64,000 nt of DNA from Hippophae tibetana (GCA_037013495.1 CM072806.1:23336001-23400000), one strand, 5' to 3'; positions 48,589 through 59,946 are shown, numbered from the stretch's first letter. Notes: generated from the letters alone by a model not told the origin. Translations and numbers: made by a program.

Positions 48589-50676
48589 TCATTTTGCCAC
48601 CAATCTTGCTTTATATCGTTCAATCGTACCATCTGCTTGATATTTTACTGAAAAAATCCATCGATATCCAACAATTTTCTTTGTTGGTGGACGATCGACA
48701 AGCTCCCAAGTTCTATTTATTTCTAAAGATCTTAGTTCTTCATTCATAGCATCTTTCCATTTTTGGTCAGCTAAAGCTTCCTGCACACTGTTAGGAATAG
48801 ATACAGCAAATAATTGATTCACAAATGATACGTTTGATTTTGACAAACGATGTTTAGACATATAGTTACTCATGGGATATTTGACTTTACTAGAAATCTC
48901 AGGTTCATACATGGCTTTAGGAATACCTCTGTTAGGACGTGATGGAAGTATTTTTCTGGTTGGTTCAATAGTTGGAACATCCTTTGCAAACGATTGGTTA
49001 GGTATATCAGCAGCTTGTGGAGAAGGAATCTCGTACTCATTTAGTGGTAGTAAGGAACTTCCTTGATGATCTTGAAATTGATGAGGACTTGATTCCATTT
49101 CCCTTAAGTCTTTTCTATATTGAGAGTTATTACCATCTGAATTCAAGTTATTTTTATTTTCCTCACATATAATTTGTCTTTCTTCATAAGGAAGCAATTT
49201 ATATGTAAGGGTCTGAATTTCAGCATGGTTGTACTCCCCCTGAAATTCAGGTGTAGAGGAGAAATACATTGTATCTTCATGAAAAATAACATCCATAGTA
49301 GTAATCATTTGTTTTGTAGGAGGATGATAACACTGATACCCTTTTTGTTGTATGGAATATCCCATAAAAACACAACGTATTGCTCGTGGATCCAAATTGC
49401 TACGTTGTTGTTTATGTAGGTGTACAAATGTCACACAACCAAAGACACGAGGAGGTAAATTGGGAACATTTGGTGCAACAATTGCTTCAGTGATGGCTTG
49501 TAGTGATGTTTGGAAGTTAATGGGACTGGAAGGTACCCGATTGATTAAATATGCAGCAGAAGTAATTGCTTCTCCCCAATAAGATAATGACATATTAGCT
49601 TCGATCAATGAGGCACGGACAACTTCCAACAAGTGTCGATTTTTTCTTTCTGCAACTCCATTTTGTTGAGGTGTATCAACACAAGTAGTTTGATGAATAA
49701 TGCCTTCTGATTGAAGATATTCTTGAAGCTTAGAACTTTTATATTCTCCTCCATTGTCATTTCTTAGAACTTGGATCTGTGTTTTATATTGAGTACGAAC
49801 CATTTTATGAAATTTTCTAAATAAGACGTTTACCTCACTTTTAGATTTCATTAAACAGACCCAAGTCATTCTACTAAAATCATCAATAAATGTAACAAAC
49901 CAACGTGATCCTCCCAACGTAGAGACTTTGGAAGGACCCCATACATCAGAATGTATAACCATAAACGGAGATGGACTTTTATTTAAGGTTACAGGAAATG
50001 AGGAACGATGACTTTTTGCTAGTTCACAGACATCACACTTTAAAGTAGAAAGATCTAAGCTCAAAAATAAGCTTGGAAATAATTTTTTCAAATATCCAAA
50101 AGAAGCATGACCCAATCTCCTATGCCATAGCCATATATTTGATTCATCCTTGTTAGATCCAGTTGCTACCAATGCATGATTTGTTGAATCCAAGTCCAAA
50201 TAATACAGGTTTCCTTGCCTAACACCACGACCAATCGTTTGCTTTGTTTGAATGTCCTTGAACACACAAAAGTCAGGCCAAAAAATAACAAAACAAGATA
50301 AAGCAGTGGTTATATGAGAAATAGATATAAGGTTATACTCTAAAGAGGGAACAACTAGTACTGAGTCTAAATTCAAAGTACTAGTGAGAGACAAAGATCT
50401 TTCCCCAATGACTGGGGTTGTGTTACCATTGGTAGTGCAAACAGTTTTGTGTGAGGATGGTTTTGAGATTTGTCTAGAATCGAATGTCATATGATCAGTT
50501 GCACCTGAATCAATTATCCATGTATTATTAAAAATAGGAGAAAAAACTTTAAGCATCTTACCAACATGTGCTGAGGAGGTTGCAACATGATCCTTTGTTG
50601 TTTCAGCAATGGTGGCAGTAGACATCTGTCGTGGATTTTTCTTCCGAGAGTCACGGTTGTGATCCCACCAGTTCAA
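48589..50676 (-). pseudogene. copia E protease, integrase and reverse transcriptase N-terminus
   Basis: 695 open codons. In order: protease WIIDSGATDHMT, the pre-integrase HRRLGH...C-x2-C segment, and an integrase core with D in HSDVWG, D in RNDNGGEYKS and E in VAERKNRHLL. The VFMGYSIQQKGYQCY segment and a Ser/Pro-rich linker follow, then reverse transcriptase from QKWKDAMNEELRSLE to RYKARLVAK and a stop. The catalytic residues of protease and integrase are all present. The polyprotein would normally be continuous with gag; here a small deletion places it in a different frame. Confidence 0.88.
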
Positions 50677-51496
50677 AACATCGTTCTTTTGTATGACCCT
50701 TTTGATGACAATGGGTACATTTAAATGATGATTTATCAGTCACCTTTCGTTCTTGCTGATTGGAAAAAGAACAATTTTTAGATATCATGGCGGAAGCGTC
50801 AACATCTCTAGATTTTTCCTTCAATAAGATTCGACGTACTACCTCCCGTCGAATCAAGGAATAACAACCTTCTAAATCTGGGATAGTTTCTTTTCGCAAA
50901 ATTTCTCCACGAACCTGCTCAAACTCATCATCTAATCCAGCAAGGAAAATATGTATCCTTAGTCTTTCAACAGACTCTTGATATGATATTAGATCATGAG
51001 GGTCTTTCATGACCACCTTATCACGATGGTCTAGCTCTTGGAAAATTTCAGTTAACTCTCCATAATACTCTGAAAGTGATTTTCCATTTTGTCTAGAAGT
51101 AAAGGCTTTTTGGTTTAAGACAAATACCTGTAATTCATCACTTCCATCATAGAATGCTTTTGCCAAAGCACCCCAAATTTCAAGAGCAGTAGGTATGCGT
51201 AAATATCGCTTCATGATTTTTGGACTCATTGACATAAGTATCCATCTCTTCACTTTTTGATTTTCTGCATACCACTTGTTATAATTGTTTGATGTTTTTT
51301 CTGGTTGCAAATATTTGTCATGAATATAAGAGAGTTTTTCTCTCTCTGCAATATGCATTTCTATTATTTGAGACCAAACATCATAATTAGTCTCATTAAG
51401 AACAATTCCAGCATTAAACACACCTTCAGACTGAACAGATTGTATAACAACTGGATTTGATTGCTCCATAGGTAATGAAATTATACCCTCTGTCAT
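50651..51496 (-). pseudogene. copia E gag
   Basis: 281 open codons from an ATG to the frame break. The protein starts with a short leader and then LNETNYDVWSQIIEMHI, the gag N-terminal motif. The capsid region includes ALEIWGALAKAFYDGSD and YYGELTEIFQELD. A complete CCHC knuckle, CTHCHQKGHTKERC, lies near the C-terminus. Just after CFELVG the reading shifts relative to pol, and the 26-base overlap with the next frame marks a small deletion. Known role: forms the particle that carries element RNA. Confidence 0.88.
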
Positions 51497-52187
51497 GATA
51501 TTATGGTAACCAAACTAGAAAATGGTGTAATAATTTTAGGACTAAAGAAATTTTTTTTCTGTTTTTTTTTAAATATATATTTATACTAAACCGGATAAAA
51601 AACCATAAAACCGGTTCAAAATTGGTTTAAAAAACTTGAAAAAATGAACCATACCGGTGTTAGAAATCCAGAACCGGAAAAAAAACCAGGTTCAGACCTT
51701 TAAAATAGACCGAACCGGCCAAAAATAGAAAAACTGTGAAAACCGAGAAAATCGGGTTCAACCGAACCGCTGGCCGGACCAACCTGAGCCGAACCGAGGT
51801 GACCTGAGCCGAGCCAAGGTGCGGACCGGCTACGCCCTCGAGCCGCGCTGCGCCGAGCCGAGCCGAGCCGGATGACACGTCATCATCTTCAACCTCCAGA
51901 TGGCGCGTGGAGGAGCGTGGGGCGCGTGGAAAATGGACCCTTCACTTCAGGCGGCGCGTGGGAGGTTTTTCTTCTACTCTATTTTTACCAAAATGTTCAG
52001 AATTGTGTTTAGAGTAATTTGGTAAAATTAGGTGGGAGAAATAATGTTTAAAAATTGATGTTTGTAATTAATATTTGTAAGAGTGTTTGAATGAGAATTT
52101 TTTTCACGAGAAAAAAAATATTTTCAGAGAAAGAAATCTCTGTTTTAGAGAACAAGAGTTTCAAATTTGTATAAAGCAATGACTTGA
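51497..52187 (-). other. copia E leader with GC-rich CCGG/GAGCC repeats
   Basis: Non-coding sequence between the primer binding site and gag. 51570-51970 is far richer in G+C than its surroundings. It contains many copies of ACCGG/CCGGT and (GCCGA)n-like runs, most dense at 51760-51880. The open frame 51878-51660 is a by-product of this composition. Confidence 0.65.
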
Positions 52188-52198
52188 CTCTGATACCA
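52187..52198 (-). other. copia E primer binding site
   Basis: Minus-strand TGGTATCAGAG directly inside the 5' LTR, complementary to the initiator tRNA-Met end. Confidence 0.9.
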
Positions 52199-52376
52199 TG
52201 AAGAATTCAATGTTTGAAGAAATAAACGTTTCCTTCGTATATTTTCTTCATTTGTATCGGATATTTACATTGTTTATATAAACAAATACTAATTACTATT
52301 TCATCAACCATCATGATTGAAAAAAATATTTGACATCGGTGCAGTATTTGTTGAATTGTGTTGATTGAATTCAACA
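52199..52376 (-). repeat. 5' LTR of copia E, shortened
   Basis: 178 bp with the same TG...CA ends as the 246-bp copy at 47062. About 57 bp present in the middle of the other LTR (around 47198-47255), together with a short duplicated GTGTTTGTTGAATT stretch, are lacking here. Confidence 0.88.
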
Positions 52377-52479
52377 TTAAATAAGATTTTCTATTAAGTT
52401 AACTTATTCTTGCTATCTATTTTTCCGGTTCGACTTGACTAGTTCCAAGCAAGCTTTGTGTCTGAAACACGTGTGCATA

Positions 52480-53520
52480 AGCCTGAATGGCCTTATCCTG
52501 TAAGGCTCTCAAGTTCCCATGGTTTGTAAAAGAATCGGATTGTGATCAGAAGCAAATTTTGGCAGATTAAAAACAAGAGCTTTTGGGAATGAAGATATCC
52601 AATTGGGAGACGTAATTGTTCTATCCAGTCTTTGATATATTATATCAGCCTATGTTCTATTATTGCACGGTTAAATTTGGTGACAAAGCAACCAATATCT
52701 ATTAGAATATTATAGATCAAAATTTTCAAAATTTAATAACAGTTAACCACAATTTTTTAAAAATATTCAAAAAATTTCAAAACTTTTGTTTCTAATTTCT
52801 TTTAACTTAATTATTATATAATTATTAAAAAATATTTATAAAAATAACTAATAAATTTAAACCATGCATCATAAACCTATCAAAATAATCTAAATCATAT
52901 ACCGATCTTCTTACTTAACTCATTTCTTTGTACCATTAAATATAAGTTATATTCTTATCAATCTAAATTATCATCCTAAAACTTTTCATAAGTTAGATTT
53001 GAAATAGAATAAAATATTTCAAAGAATTTGAACCTGTAAACAAGTTTATAAAACTAACAGTTTTTTTCTCACACCAATGAGAAATGATGTCATCTAGCTC
53101 TCCAATTAAAGCTCCGAGATGTTCGATGAATTCTGTTTAGGAAAGAAGACAATTTGTTCCATATTCGAATTTTTTCAGTATGGTAGGGTAAAATATAAAC
53201 ACAACCCAAAATGATTTTTTGATTAAAGATAATGGAGTGTTTCACAACAAACAAAGCTTTCACCAACTAACTCTACTTTAAAATATAAATTATCATTCCA
53301 ATACAAACAAAAACCACCACCATGGTTTACTACTGGTAGAAAACAAGCATTAGCACATCCTAATTTTTTTTTTCTTCCAGATTTTGAGAGCTGATTGCAC
53401 TTAATTTAGTCTCCATAAGCCACACTGCATGAGGTCTATTTCTTCTCACCAAATAGCGCAGAGCCATCTTGGCTCGAGGTCTAGCCAGACCTAGGCCATT
53501 CCAGCTTAGAAAAAAATCAT
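52480..53520 (-). pseudogene. LINE endonuclease remnant
   Basis: From the right: LSWNGLGLARPRAKMALRYL and HAVWLMETKL, the N-terminal motifs of AP-type LINE endonuclease, where the usual SWNCRG has become SWNGLG. GGGFCLYWND follows near 53330. The far end has RTITSPNWISSFPK and FASDHNPIL near 52560-52620, holding the catalytic SDH motif. About 330 bp of AT-rich DNA (52700-53030) separates the two halves. It would nick target DNA in an active element. Confidence 0.75.
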
Positions 53521-55344
53521 GATGCCAGATTAATTAGAACAATCATGATACGAGCTTTCATGTAGACACTAAAAAGTGGAGGATTTTGTTTTCTTCTAAA
53601 GATGCTAAGCAAGAAAGAATGATATTTACCAATTATTTGCATTACATTCCGGTATATTTCTAGGTAGATCAATCTGGATTACTCCTCCTAAAAGAAAGAG
53701 TTTTATACGTCCATTAATAACATGGAGATCGAATAATTAATTATATTCAATATTCTACTTATTTGTATGTAAAGGGTACGTTTTTTTCTCAATTATTATG
53801 AATAAATTGTATTGAAAATATTAAGATGAAATATCTATCAATATTAAGAAATAACATTTAACCTTGTACAATGAGATAAAATTTAATATTGATCTAATTG
53901 GTCAAATTTTAAATAATACTAACTCAAACTAGTTTATTGTGTAGAATTATTTTTTATAATAAAAATATATAAATTAAATATAAAGATATTATTTTTATTA
54001 TTAAAATTTTTATAATGTTATAAATATAATTTCTCAAACAAAATTGGTTGAAACTACTAGTATTAATACATGAATATATGATTTACTTATTTACATATTT
54101 TTAATTTTAAATTATAAAAAAAATATTTTTATCTTATAAGAAATAAAAATATATATTTACATATTATTTTTAGATAGGTAAAAAATATTTTTTTTATGTT
54201 ATATAAAAAATAAGTATACCATATGAATATTTATAAAAACGATTATAGTGTGTAATTAAAAAAAATAGAAAGCAATTAGAGAAAAGGAAATAACATGTGA
54301 AATTTTGGAAGAAATTACCTTAGGCTTTCTTTCGAGAATAACCGATAACTTCGGTCAGCACACATCCCAAAAACATGTTTTTCTTAAGGAGACCGAGGAA
54401 TATAATATATTAGGTAAAAGAAAAAAAGCGAAAGAAATAATTTAAAATTATACATATGTAATTATACATTCTTATTAGTATATAAAAAGTAACCACAAAA
54501 AAGTTAAATTAATTTAATTATATATGAAATATTTAAATCATGTATAAATGGTAGGACATATAAAAACATGTGTTGCATTAAAATTACATTAATTAAATTT
54601 TATTTACTTATAAAATTGTTTTTATTGCAATAAAAAGATAAATATATTTGAACATAGATGTGTCATGTTTGAGTGATCATTTATTTAATGTAGCAATAAT
54701 TCAGCTACTGAGTTACCTAATTTGCTTCCGATGACCTTTTTCTTTCACCAAATTTATCAGTTGATATGTCATCTTGTTTGCATCCCTTACCACTAAAAAC
54801 CCTTTTTGTACAGATTACGGTACAAAGTAAGCATATTTAATTTTAATGTGTCATGTTTAGTATATTCAAAATTGTGTTATTTAATTTATTAATTATAAAA
54901 AAATTGATTAATACCAAATTTTATTATTTTTTATCAAATGATATAAAAAAACTATAAAATATTTATTTGACAATTATCAATGTTTTATTGTTATTTAATT
55001 TTTATTAATAATTAAAAAATATATTTAAATAATTTTATATTTAAATATTATTATTGTTGATTTTTTTTCTTAAACAATTTCATATTAAGTTTTATTTTTA
55101 TATTTGCAAAGATTAGTAATTTAATTGTATTTTTATGATTTAACAAAAAAAAATTATTAAAATAATATAATATATTTTTAATTAGTATCTTTTCGTTATT
55201 AATGGAATAAATAGTATTATTTTGATTGATGTAACGATATAACACATGATTTGGTTACTCAAAATTAACAATTTTTTTTATATTAAAATATAAATATTTC
55301 ATTAACTTTCAAATAAATATACTTAAAATACACGAGATACCATT

Positions 55345-55508
55345 CCTAAAAAACCTAAAATATGAACAATATAAATTGATAATATAATAAGCAACAACCC
55401 AAAATATGTGCCATCTAGACACCAATCCTAAAAAACCTAAAATATGAAAAATATAAATTGATAATATAATAAGCAATAACCTAAAATATGAGCCATCTAA
55501 ATTGGTAA
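55345..55508. repeat. Two-copy 82-bp tandem repeat
   Basis: CCTAAAAAACCTAAAATATG begins at 55345 and at 55427. The copies differ at only a few positions. Confidence 0.85.
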
Positions 55509-56760
55509 CATAATAAGTATCATGCATCCTTGAGAATAAAATATAATAGTAAGTATAACACATAATGAGCTTGTAAAACAGTATAAGAAAAACTATTTAT
55601 ACATAACAAAATACATCAAACAACTAAAAATAGACAACAAATTATATACTAACAAGACTTAAACTTAACACTAAGTTTTGAGATATAAGAAAAAGTATCA
55701 GTATGTAAGTGTTAATTAACTTGAGTGTTATTCTAACCCACCAGCATACTCCCTTAAAACAAACTTTCATGAAAGGAGCACAAATCAAAGATGTAATTAA
55801 TTTCCGTCACAAAGAGAAACTATCAATAGAAATAATAAGTGGAAGAAGAAGAAGAAGACAAGAAAAGCTATTTGAACCCCCTATCTTGTAGGAGGGAGAG
55901 ATGAGGAGATAAATAAAAAAAGATGGGAAGAAGAAGAAGAAGAAGAAATGGAGGGGTGACTGCTAAAAACAGAAAGAGTTAGGATTTTTTTTCTTTCTCT
56001 ATTTTGTCTTCACCTTCGAGAAAGAGGTTTGCTTTTTTAAATTATTCTCTTCAACTGAAATTGCTTTTGCTTTTGCTTTGGCTTTTTCTTTTCCAATAGT
56101 TTTTTTTTTTTTTTAGGTTTCCCTTTTATGGTACATTAACTGGAAGCTTTAGAATGAAAGTTAAAAGCCAACTTAAGTCTTAAGGTCCTTCAAGATGTTG
56201 ATATCCAATACATATGAAAATACCTACTTAACCTAATTTAACTTATTTATTATTAAATCTTAAAACTTATGAATTAAAAATTTTTAATTCATTTAACTCT
56301 AGAGCTTAAATCAACATCTCAATAATTCATTTAATAAACATTTTTTAATTTTTATATGTCAAAATTAAAATTATAAATTACTTATAAAATGAATTTTTTT
56401 TTAAATCTTTTGAAGTTAGAAAATTTTATTTTAAAACTCATGAATTAAAAATTAAAAATCAAAAATTAAAAATGAGTTAAACTCAATTTAATTTATTTAA
56501 AAATTAAATAAATTAAACTGAAATATAATTTACTTAAAATAAATTAAACTTGAACTAACTAATCATACAAAACCCATAACGTGAAACTCACAAAGGTTGG
56601 TAGATACAAAGGTATAATATTTTTCCTTTTAATTTTATTTTCTACTCATTCTATTAATGATACAATGGTACGATTTATTACTCTTTATTATAAATTATAG
56701 ATTCAAATCACTCAAAATATTAATTATTAAAAAATATATATATTTAAATCCTTCACACAT

Positions 56761-56945
56761 ACTCTCCTTTTAAGATACAAATTCAAATAATCATATAAAA
56801 TTAATATATTATAAACTTATTAATAATTAATAAATATATAAGTTATACTCTCCTTTATTTTAAATTATAAATTCAAATAATCATATAAAATTAATATATT
56901 ATAGACTTATTAATAATTAATAAGTATATAAGTTATACCAAAGTA
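56761..56945. repeat. Two-copy tandem repeat of about 90 bp
   Basis: ATTCAAATAATCATATAAAA starts at 56781 and 56871, and ACTCTCCTTT at 56761 and 56847. A 4-base indel separates the two periods. Confidence 0.8.
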
Positions 56946-57250
56946 ATGAAATAAACTATTATTAATATAGATTTTACATCACATAACCATAGCGACTTTG
57001 TTACATGACAAGGAGTCGGACCCAGACCTACTAGTTTACTCCCATCAGATATTTAACACATAATTTGAAAGCCTTTCAAATTTTACCAGGTGTTGCGATA
57101 AAAAACTAATTGTTCTACTTTCAGAAGAGAACAATAAAAAAGGACAATGTTAACACACATCACCGACAAAACAAGACAAAAACATATTGAACCCATTTCA
57201 GGCTTTGAGTCAACATACAAGTTGTGAATAATAATTATATATGATCATTA

Positions 57251-57718
57251 TTAATACTGAAACATATCTGGAGATGCCATGATGGGTTGGTTAACACAGA
57301 TCAAATTCCATGGGTTCATGAAACTATCAGCACTATTTTGAATATTGGTTTCACATTGATCAAAAACTCCATTGATATTGATAAAGCTCAACATGTCATT
57401 AAGAGATTCTAGTCTTTGGCTTAGTTCCATCATCTGAGCTCTCAAAACTGAATTCTCAGACTCAATATTCATCAAAAGTTGAGTAATCATGTTTATGCTT
57501 GAGAGTATTCGGCTATTTTCTTTACTCAGTTGTGTCACTTGACCCATAAGATCATCTACATGCTGTTGTTTTTTCATCCTTGATCTTCTTGCTGATTCTC
57601 GATTTGATTGCATTCTTTTCCTTTTTCTTTCGTTCATCGCAAGCTGTAAGTCTTCATCTGAACCTGAGTTGTTCTGTAGCTGAGTCGAAACAGAGGAATT
57701 TCCACTAGAACAAGCCAT
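57251..57718 (-). CDS. Group S1 bZIP transcription factor (bZIP11/44/53-like)
   Basis: An intronless 155-residue protein. The basic region is KRKRMQSNRESARRSRMKK, with the invariant N39-x7-R47. It is followed by a long zipper with hydrophobic residues every seven positions: L57, L64, I71, I78, I85, L92, L99, L106. The MACSSG start, the acidic GSDEDLQ segment before the basic region and the short C-terminus are typical of group S1. Members bind ACGT or ACTCAT elements, usually as heterodimers with group C bZIPs, and adjust amino acid and sugar metabolism under low energy. The start at 57718 is the first ATG after three upstream ORFs. The leader carries the conserved SC-uORF, so translation should fall when sucrose is high (known for the family, inferred here). 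I cannot say which S1 paralogue it is. Confidence 0.93.
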   Translation of the reverse strand: MACSSGNSSVSTQLQNNSGSDEDLQLAMNERKRKRMQSNRESARRSRMKKQQHVDDLMGQVTQLSKENSRILSSINMITQLLMNIESENSVLRAQMMELSQRLESLNDMLSFININGVFDQCETNIQNSADSFMNPWNLICVNQPIMASPDMFQY

Positions 57719-57889
57719 AGTTCCTCAAATAAACCAAAGATAGTTATTAACTTAAGTTTACAACTACTTTAACACACACGACCCAATAGATAGTGAATTT
57801 TGTTGTTTAGATTTTTGAAAGATAAAATTATTTATAAGGCTTAGTGATATACGGTTTATACTAATAATTAGTCAGGAATTGATGAGAGC

Positions 57890-57907
57890 TTATTTATGAG
57901 AAAACAT
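57890..57907 (-). CDS. Upstream ORF 3 of the bZIP leader
   Basis: Five codons (MFSHK) plus TAA. Its ATG lies inside the last codons of the SC-uORF in the +1 frame, an arrangement like that described for Arabidopsis bZIP11. After this there is no ATG before the bZIP start. Confidence 0.6.
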   Translation of the reverse strand: MFSHK

Positions 57908-58019
57908 AAAACCAATAGAGAAATACGACAGAGAAAGATTGAACTAAATGGGTCCTGCGTCTGAGTGAGGAATCTACCATAAACCCAGAACGGAGAATTT
58001 CACTGAGAACTGGAGACAT
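57894..58019 (-). CDS. Conserved sucrose-control upstream ORF (SC-uORF)
   Basis: 41 codons plus TAA, starting MSPVLSEILRSGF and ending SFSVVFLYWFYVFS. The C-terminal segment is the hallmark of the SC-uORF found only in group S1 bZIP leaders. In that family the nascent peptide stalls the ribosome at its stop codon when sucrose is high and so blocks translation of the bZIP. The stop lies 175 nt upstream of the bZIP ATG. The ORF is in the expected position and orientation, and all the conserved C-terminal residues that I know are present. Confidence 0.95.
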   Translation of the reverse strand: MSPVLSEILRSGFMVDSSLRRRTHLVQSFSVVFLYWFYVFS

Positions 58020-58053
58020 GAATCTCAAACATCAAGAACAAGATATTCAGCAT
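58000..58053 (-). CDS. Upstream ORF 1 of the bZIP leader
   Basis: 17 codons plus TGA, overlapping the start of the SC-uORF in another frame. It contains a second in-frame ATG. As the first AUG after the predicted transcription start, it should affect how often ribosomes reach the SC-uORF. The peptide itself shows no known motif. Confidence 0.7.
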   Translation of the reverse strand: MLNILFLMFEIHVSSSQ

Positions 58054-58336
58054 CCAGATTATCGAAGGTTAAAAAAGAAATAACAAAAAGAACAAACCAC
58101 AGATCTTTCGAAAAGATCAGAACTTTTGTATCAAGATGAAGACTTTCAAGGGATTCAACAGCAAAAACCCAGAAATCAGAAGGAAAATAAACAATGAATC
58201 TGTAGAACCCTGTAAAGAAAAAAACAGGGGAAAATAGAGCAATAGACCAGAATGAAAGAAAATGAACAAAGCAAGAAATGAGGATGCTTTAGATCTAAAG
58301 GAAGGTGGAGAGAGGAAGAGGAAGAGGTGATGGATG

Positions 58337-58344
58337 ATTTTATA
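58337..58344 (-). promoter_or_regulatory. TATA box of the bZIP gene
   Basis: TATAAAAT on the minus strand, followed 25-35 nt later by a CT-rich stretch (CACCTCTTCCTCTTCCTC) typical of plant transcription starts. This predicts a start near 58305-58315 and a leader of about 590 nt. Confidence 0.6.
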
Positions 58345-59790
58345 GAACAAAAAGGTAAAATCTGAAAATGACATAATATATAAGAAAGTAAAGTGAAAAA
58401 TATAATTGAGAAGAAATAGGGGAAAAAAACACAAAAAAATGGGTGATTTAGTTATATGAGTTACAGTAATTCTTGTTATTTTTTTTAATAATTTAGTTTT
58501 TTATTATGAATAAGTGATAATATAAAAATAATTAATTAAATTTAAAAATTTTATATTTATATTTTTTATTAAATTTATAATAATACTAATTTATTTATTT
58601 TAAAAAACGATGTATAAAATTGATAATGTCATTTTAAAATTAATAACAAATCAACTAAATTATTTTTTCTCAATGTTAGTGAAAAAGTTTTACTGTCACC
58701 CAACAAAAAAAGTTAGAGATTGTTGGAATCTCCTCAAACTCCCTATAGGACATGAGTGTTAGGTGGATGTGAATTTTCCACGAATATTCAATTTCCTGGT
58801 GAGCAATAAATTATAAGTTGATTTTTTAAAAATAAATTCACATATTTGTGATTATAAAAAGATTAAAATTATTTATTTTATTATTATAATTAATTAAAAA
58901 AATTATTTATAAAATATAACAGTAAATAATATTTTGAATTATCACCTGTTAAATCATTATTCAAAATTGTAATTTTAAACTAAGATTAATAGATTAAAGT
59001 TTAATTTCAAACAAAATTTAATTGAGTTAAATACAAATAACATCTAATTGATCGTATCCCAAAAAAATAGATACATTAAGTAATAGGAATAGATTTTAAA
59101 TTATACTTAAGAAAATTAATTTTTAAAATTAATTTAAAAATCAATTTTATAAACAGATACATTTAAAAAAATTCTATTCAAAAAATAAAATACATAAATT
59201 AAATTTCATCAAAATAATCTTAACCTATGTTATTATAAATTATAATAAACGATAAATAAATCAAAAATTCAGGTCAAATTTGATAATGTTTGAACTTTTC
59301 ATATAAAACCTTCGTGTCTTCGTCACAATTATTTTGAATAATCCATCTTTCATAGGAAAAAGTAGATGTAAGTTATACATAACTCAGTAAGAGTCTATTC
59401 TAAAATATTATTTAAAATATAATTATTCATGATGTATCTTATTTATAATAAAATTTTTGAACGATAATAATCATCATAATTATTATTATACAATGTGAGA
59501 AGATTTTAGTCATAAAACCATGATATACTTGTACTTCCCCACTTTCGTAGAAAACGTGGGAGTATACATTTTAGGTAACCCTAAACATATTTATTCAATA
59601 TAATTTATGCTATGCAATATAAATCCAAGGTATGATATACAACTACATATCCATTAGTCATCTAAATACATAGGCACATGCATGACCCAACTTTAAGATG
59701 TATATGGGTCCATCTCTGACTCATGTACGATCACAATACATATGGTACATGTATCAATCAAACCAATATTATATAGCCCCTTGTCTTCCA

Positions 59791-59946
59791 AAACACAATG
59801 GAATGTCCAACTCTAAGGCCCATGTACAATCAACAAAAACCACAATAGACGGTAAGCTCTAAACACAATGAGAGATCCAACTCCGAGGCCCGTGTGCGAG
59901 CAACTCTAAACACAATGGGGGTTGAAATCCAAAGCCAACGTGCGAG
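59791..59946. repeat. Three degenerate copies of a 40-50 bp unit
   Basis: AAACACAATG...TCCAACTC.(A/G)AGGCCC.TGT at 59791, AAACACAATGAGAGATCCAA with CCGTGTGCGAG at 59861, and AAACACAATGGGGGTTGAAA with CAACGTGCGAG at 59908. Confidence 0.7.

Larger units (their letters stand above)
47062..52376 (-). mobile_element. Near-complete Ty1/copia element E
   Basis: LTRs lie at both ends, with a primer binding site, gag, pol and polypurine tract in order on the minus strand. Only about five lesions interrupt gag-pol, so it is the youngest element here. Flanking bases GTAAA (47057-47061) and TTAAA (52377-52381) are a probable target duplication with one change. It interrupts the LINE. Confidence 0.92.
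45190..53520 (-). mobile_element. One LINE element split by two LTR insertions
   Basis: Right to left: endonuclease (53520-52480), the linker before reverse transcriptase (52479-52377, resuming at 47061-46867), the reverse transcriptase N-terminal half (46360-45780), and RNase H (45475-45200). The homology resumes in the right order across both LTR insertions, which shows a single original LINE. The core of reverse transcriptase, including YADD, is deleted. All frames are broken. Confidence 0.75.
53521..57250. other. AT-rich intergenic region with tandem repeats
   Basis: No coding sequence is supported. It holds an 82-bp tandem repeat (55345-55508) and an approximately 90-bp one (56761-56945), plus GAA-rich runs near 55840 and 55925. 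The right end includes 3' flank of the bZIP gene. Confidence 0.5.

Noticed and set aside
48546..49582. Plus-strand open frames within copia E
   Set aside because: They are antisense shadows of the 695-codon pol frame.
51660..51878. 72-codon Arg/Gly/Ala-rich open frame
   Set aside because: It is produced by the GCCGA/CCGG repeats in the copia E leader and has no ATG context or homologous domain.
58117..58434. 105-codon Phe/Leu-rich open frame upstream of the bZIP
   Set aside because: It covers the promoter and CT-rich leader; its ATG lies upstream of the predicted transcription start, and the composition reflects pyrimidine-rich leader sequence.
59791..59946. CRISPR-like repeat array
   Set aside because: Only three degenerate units of unequal spacing in a plant nuclear sequence, with no cas genes.
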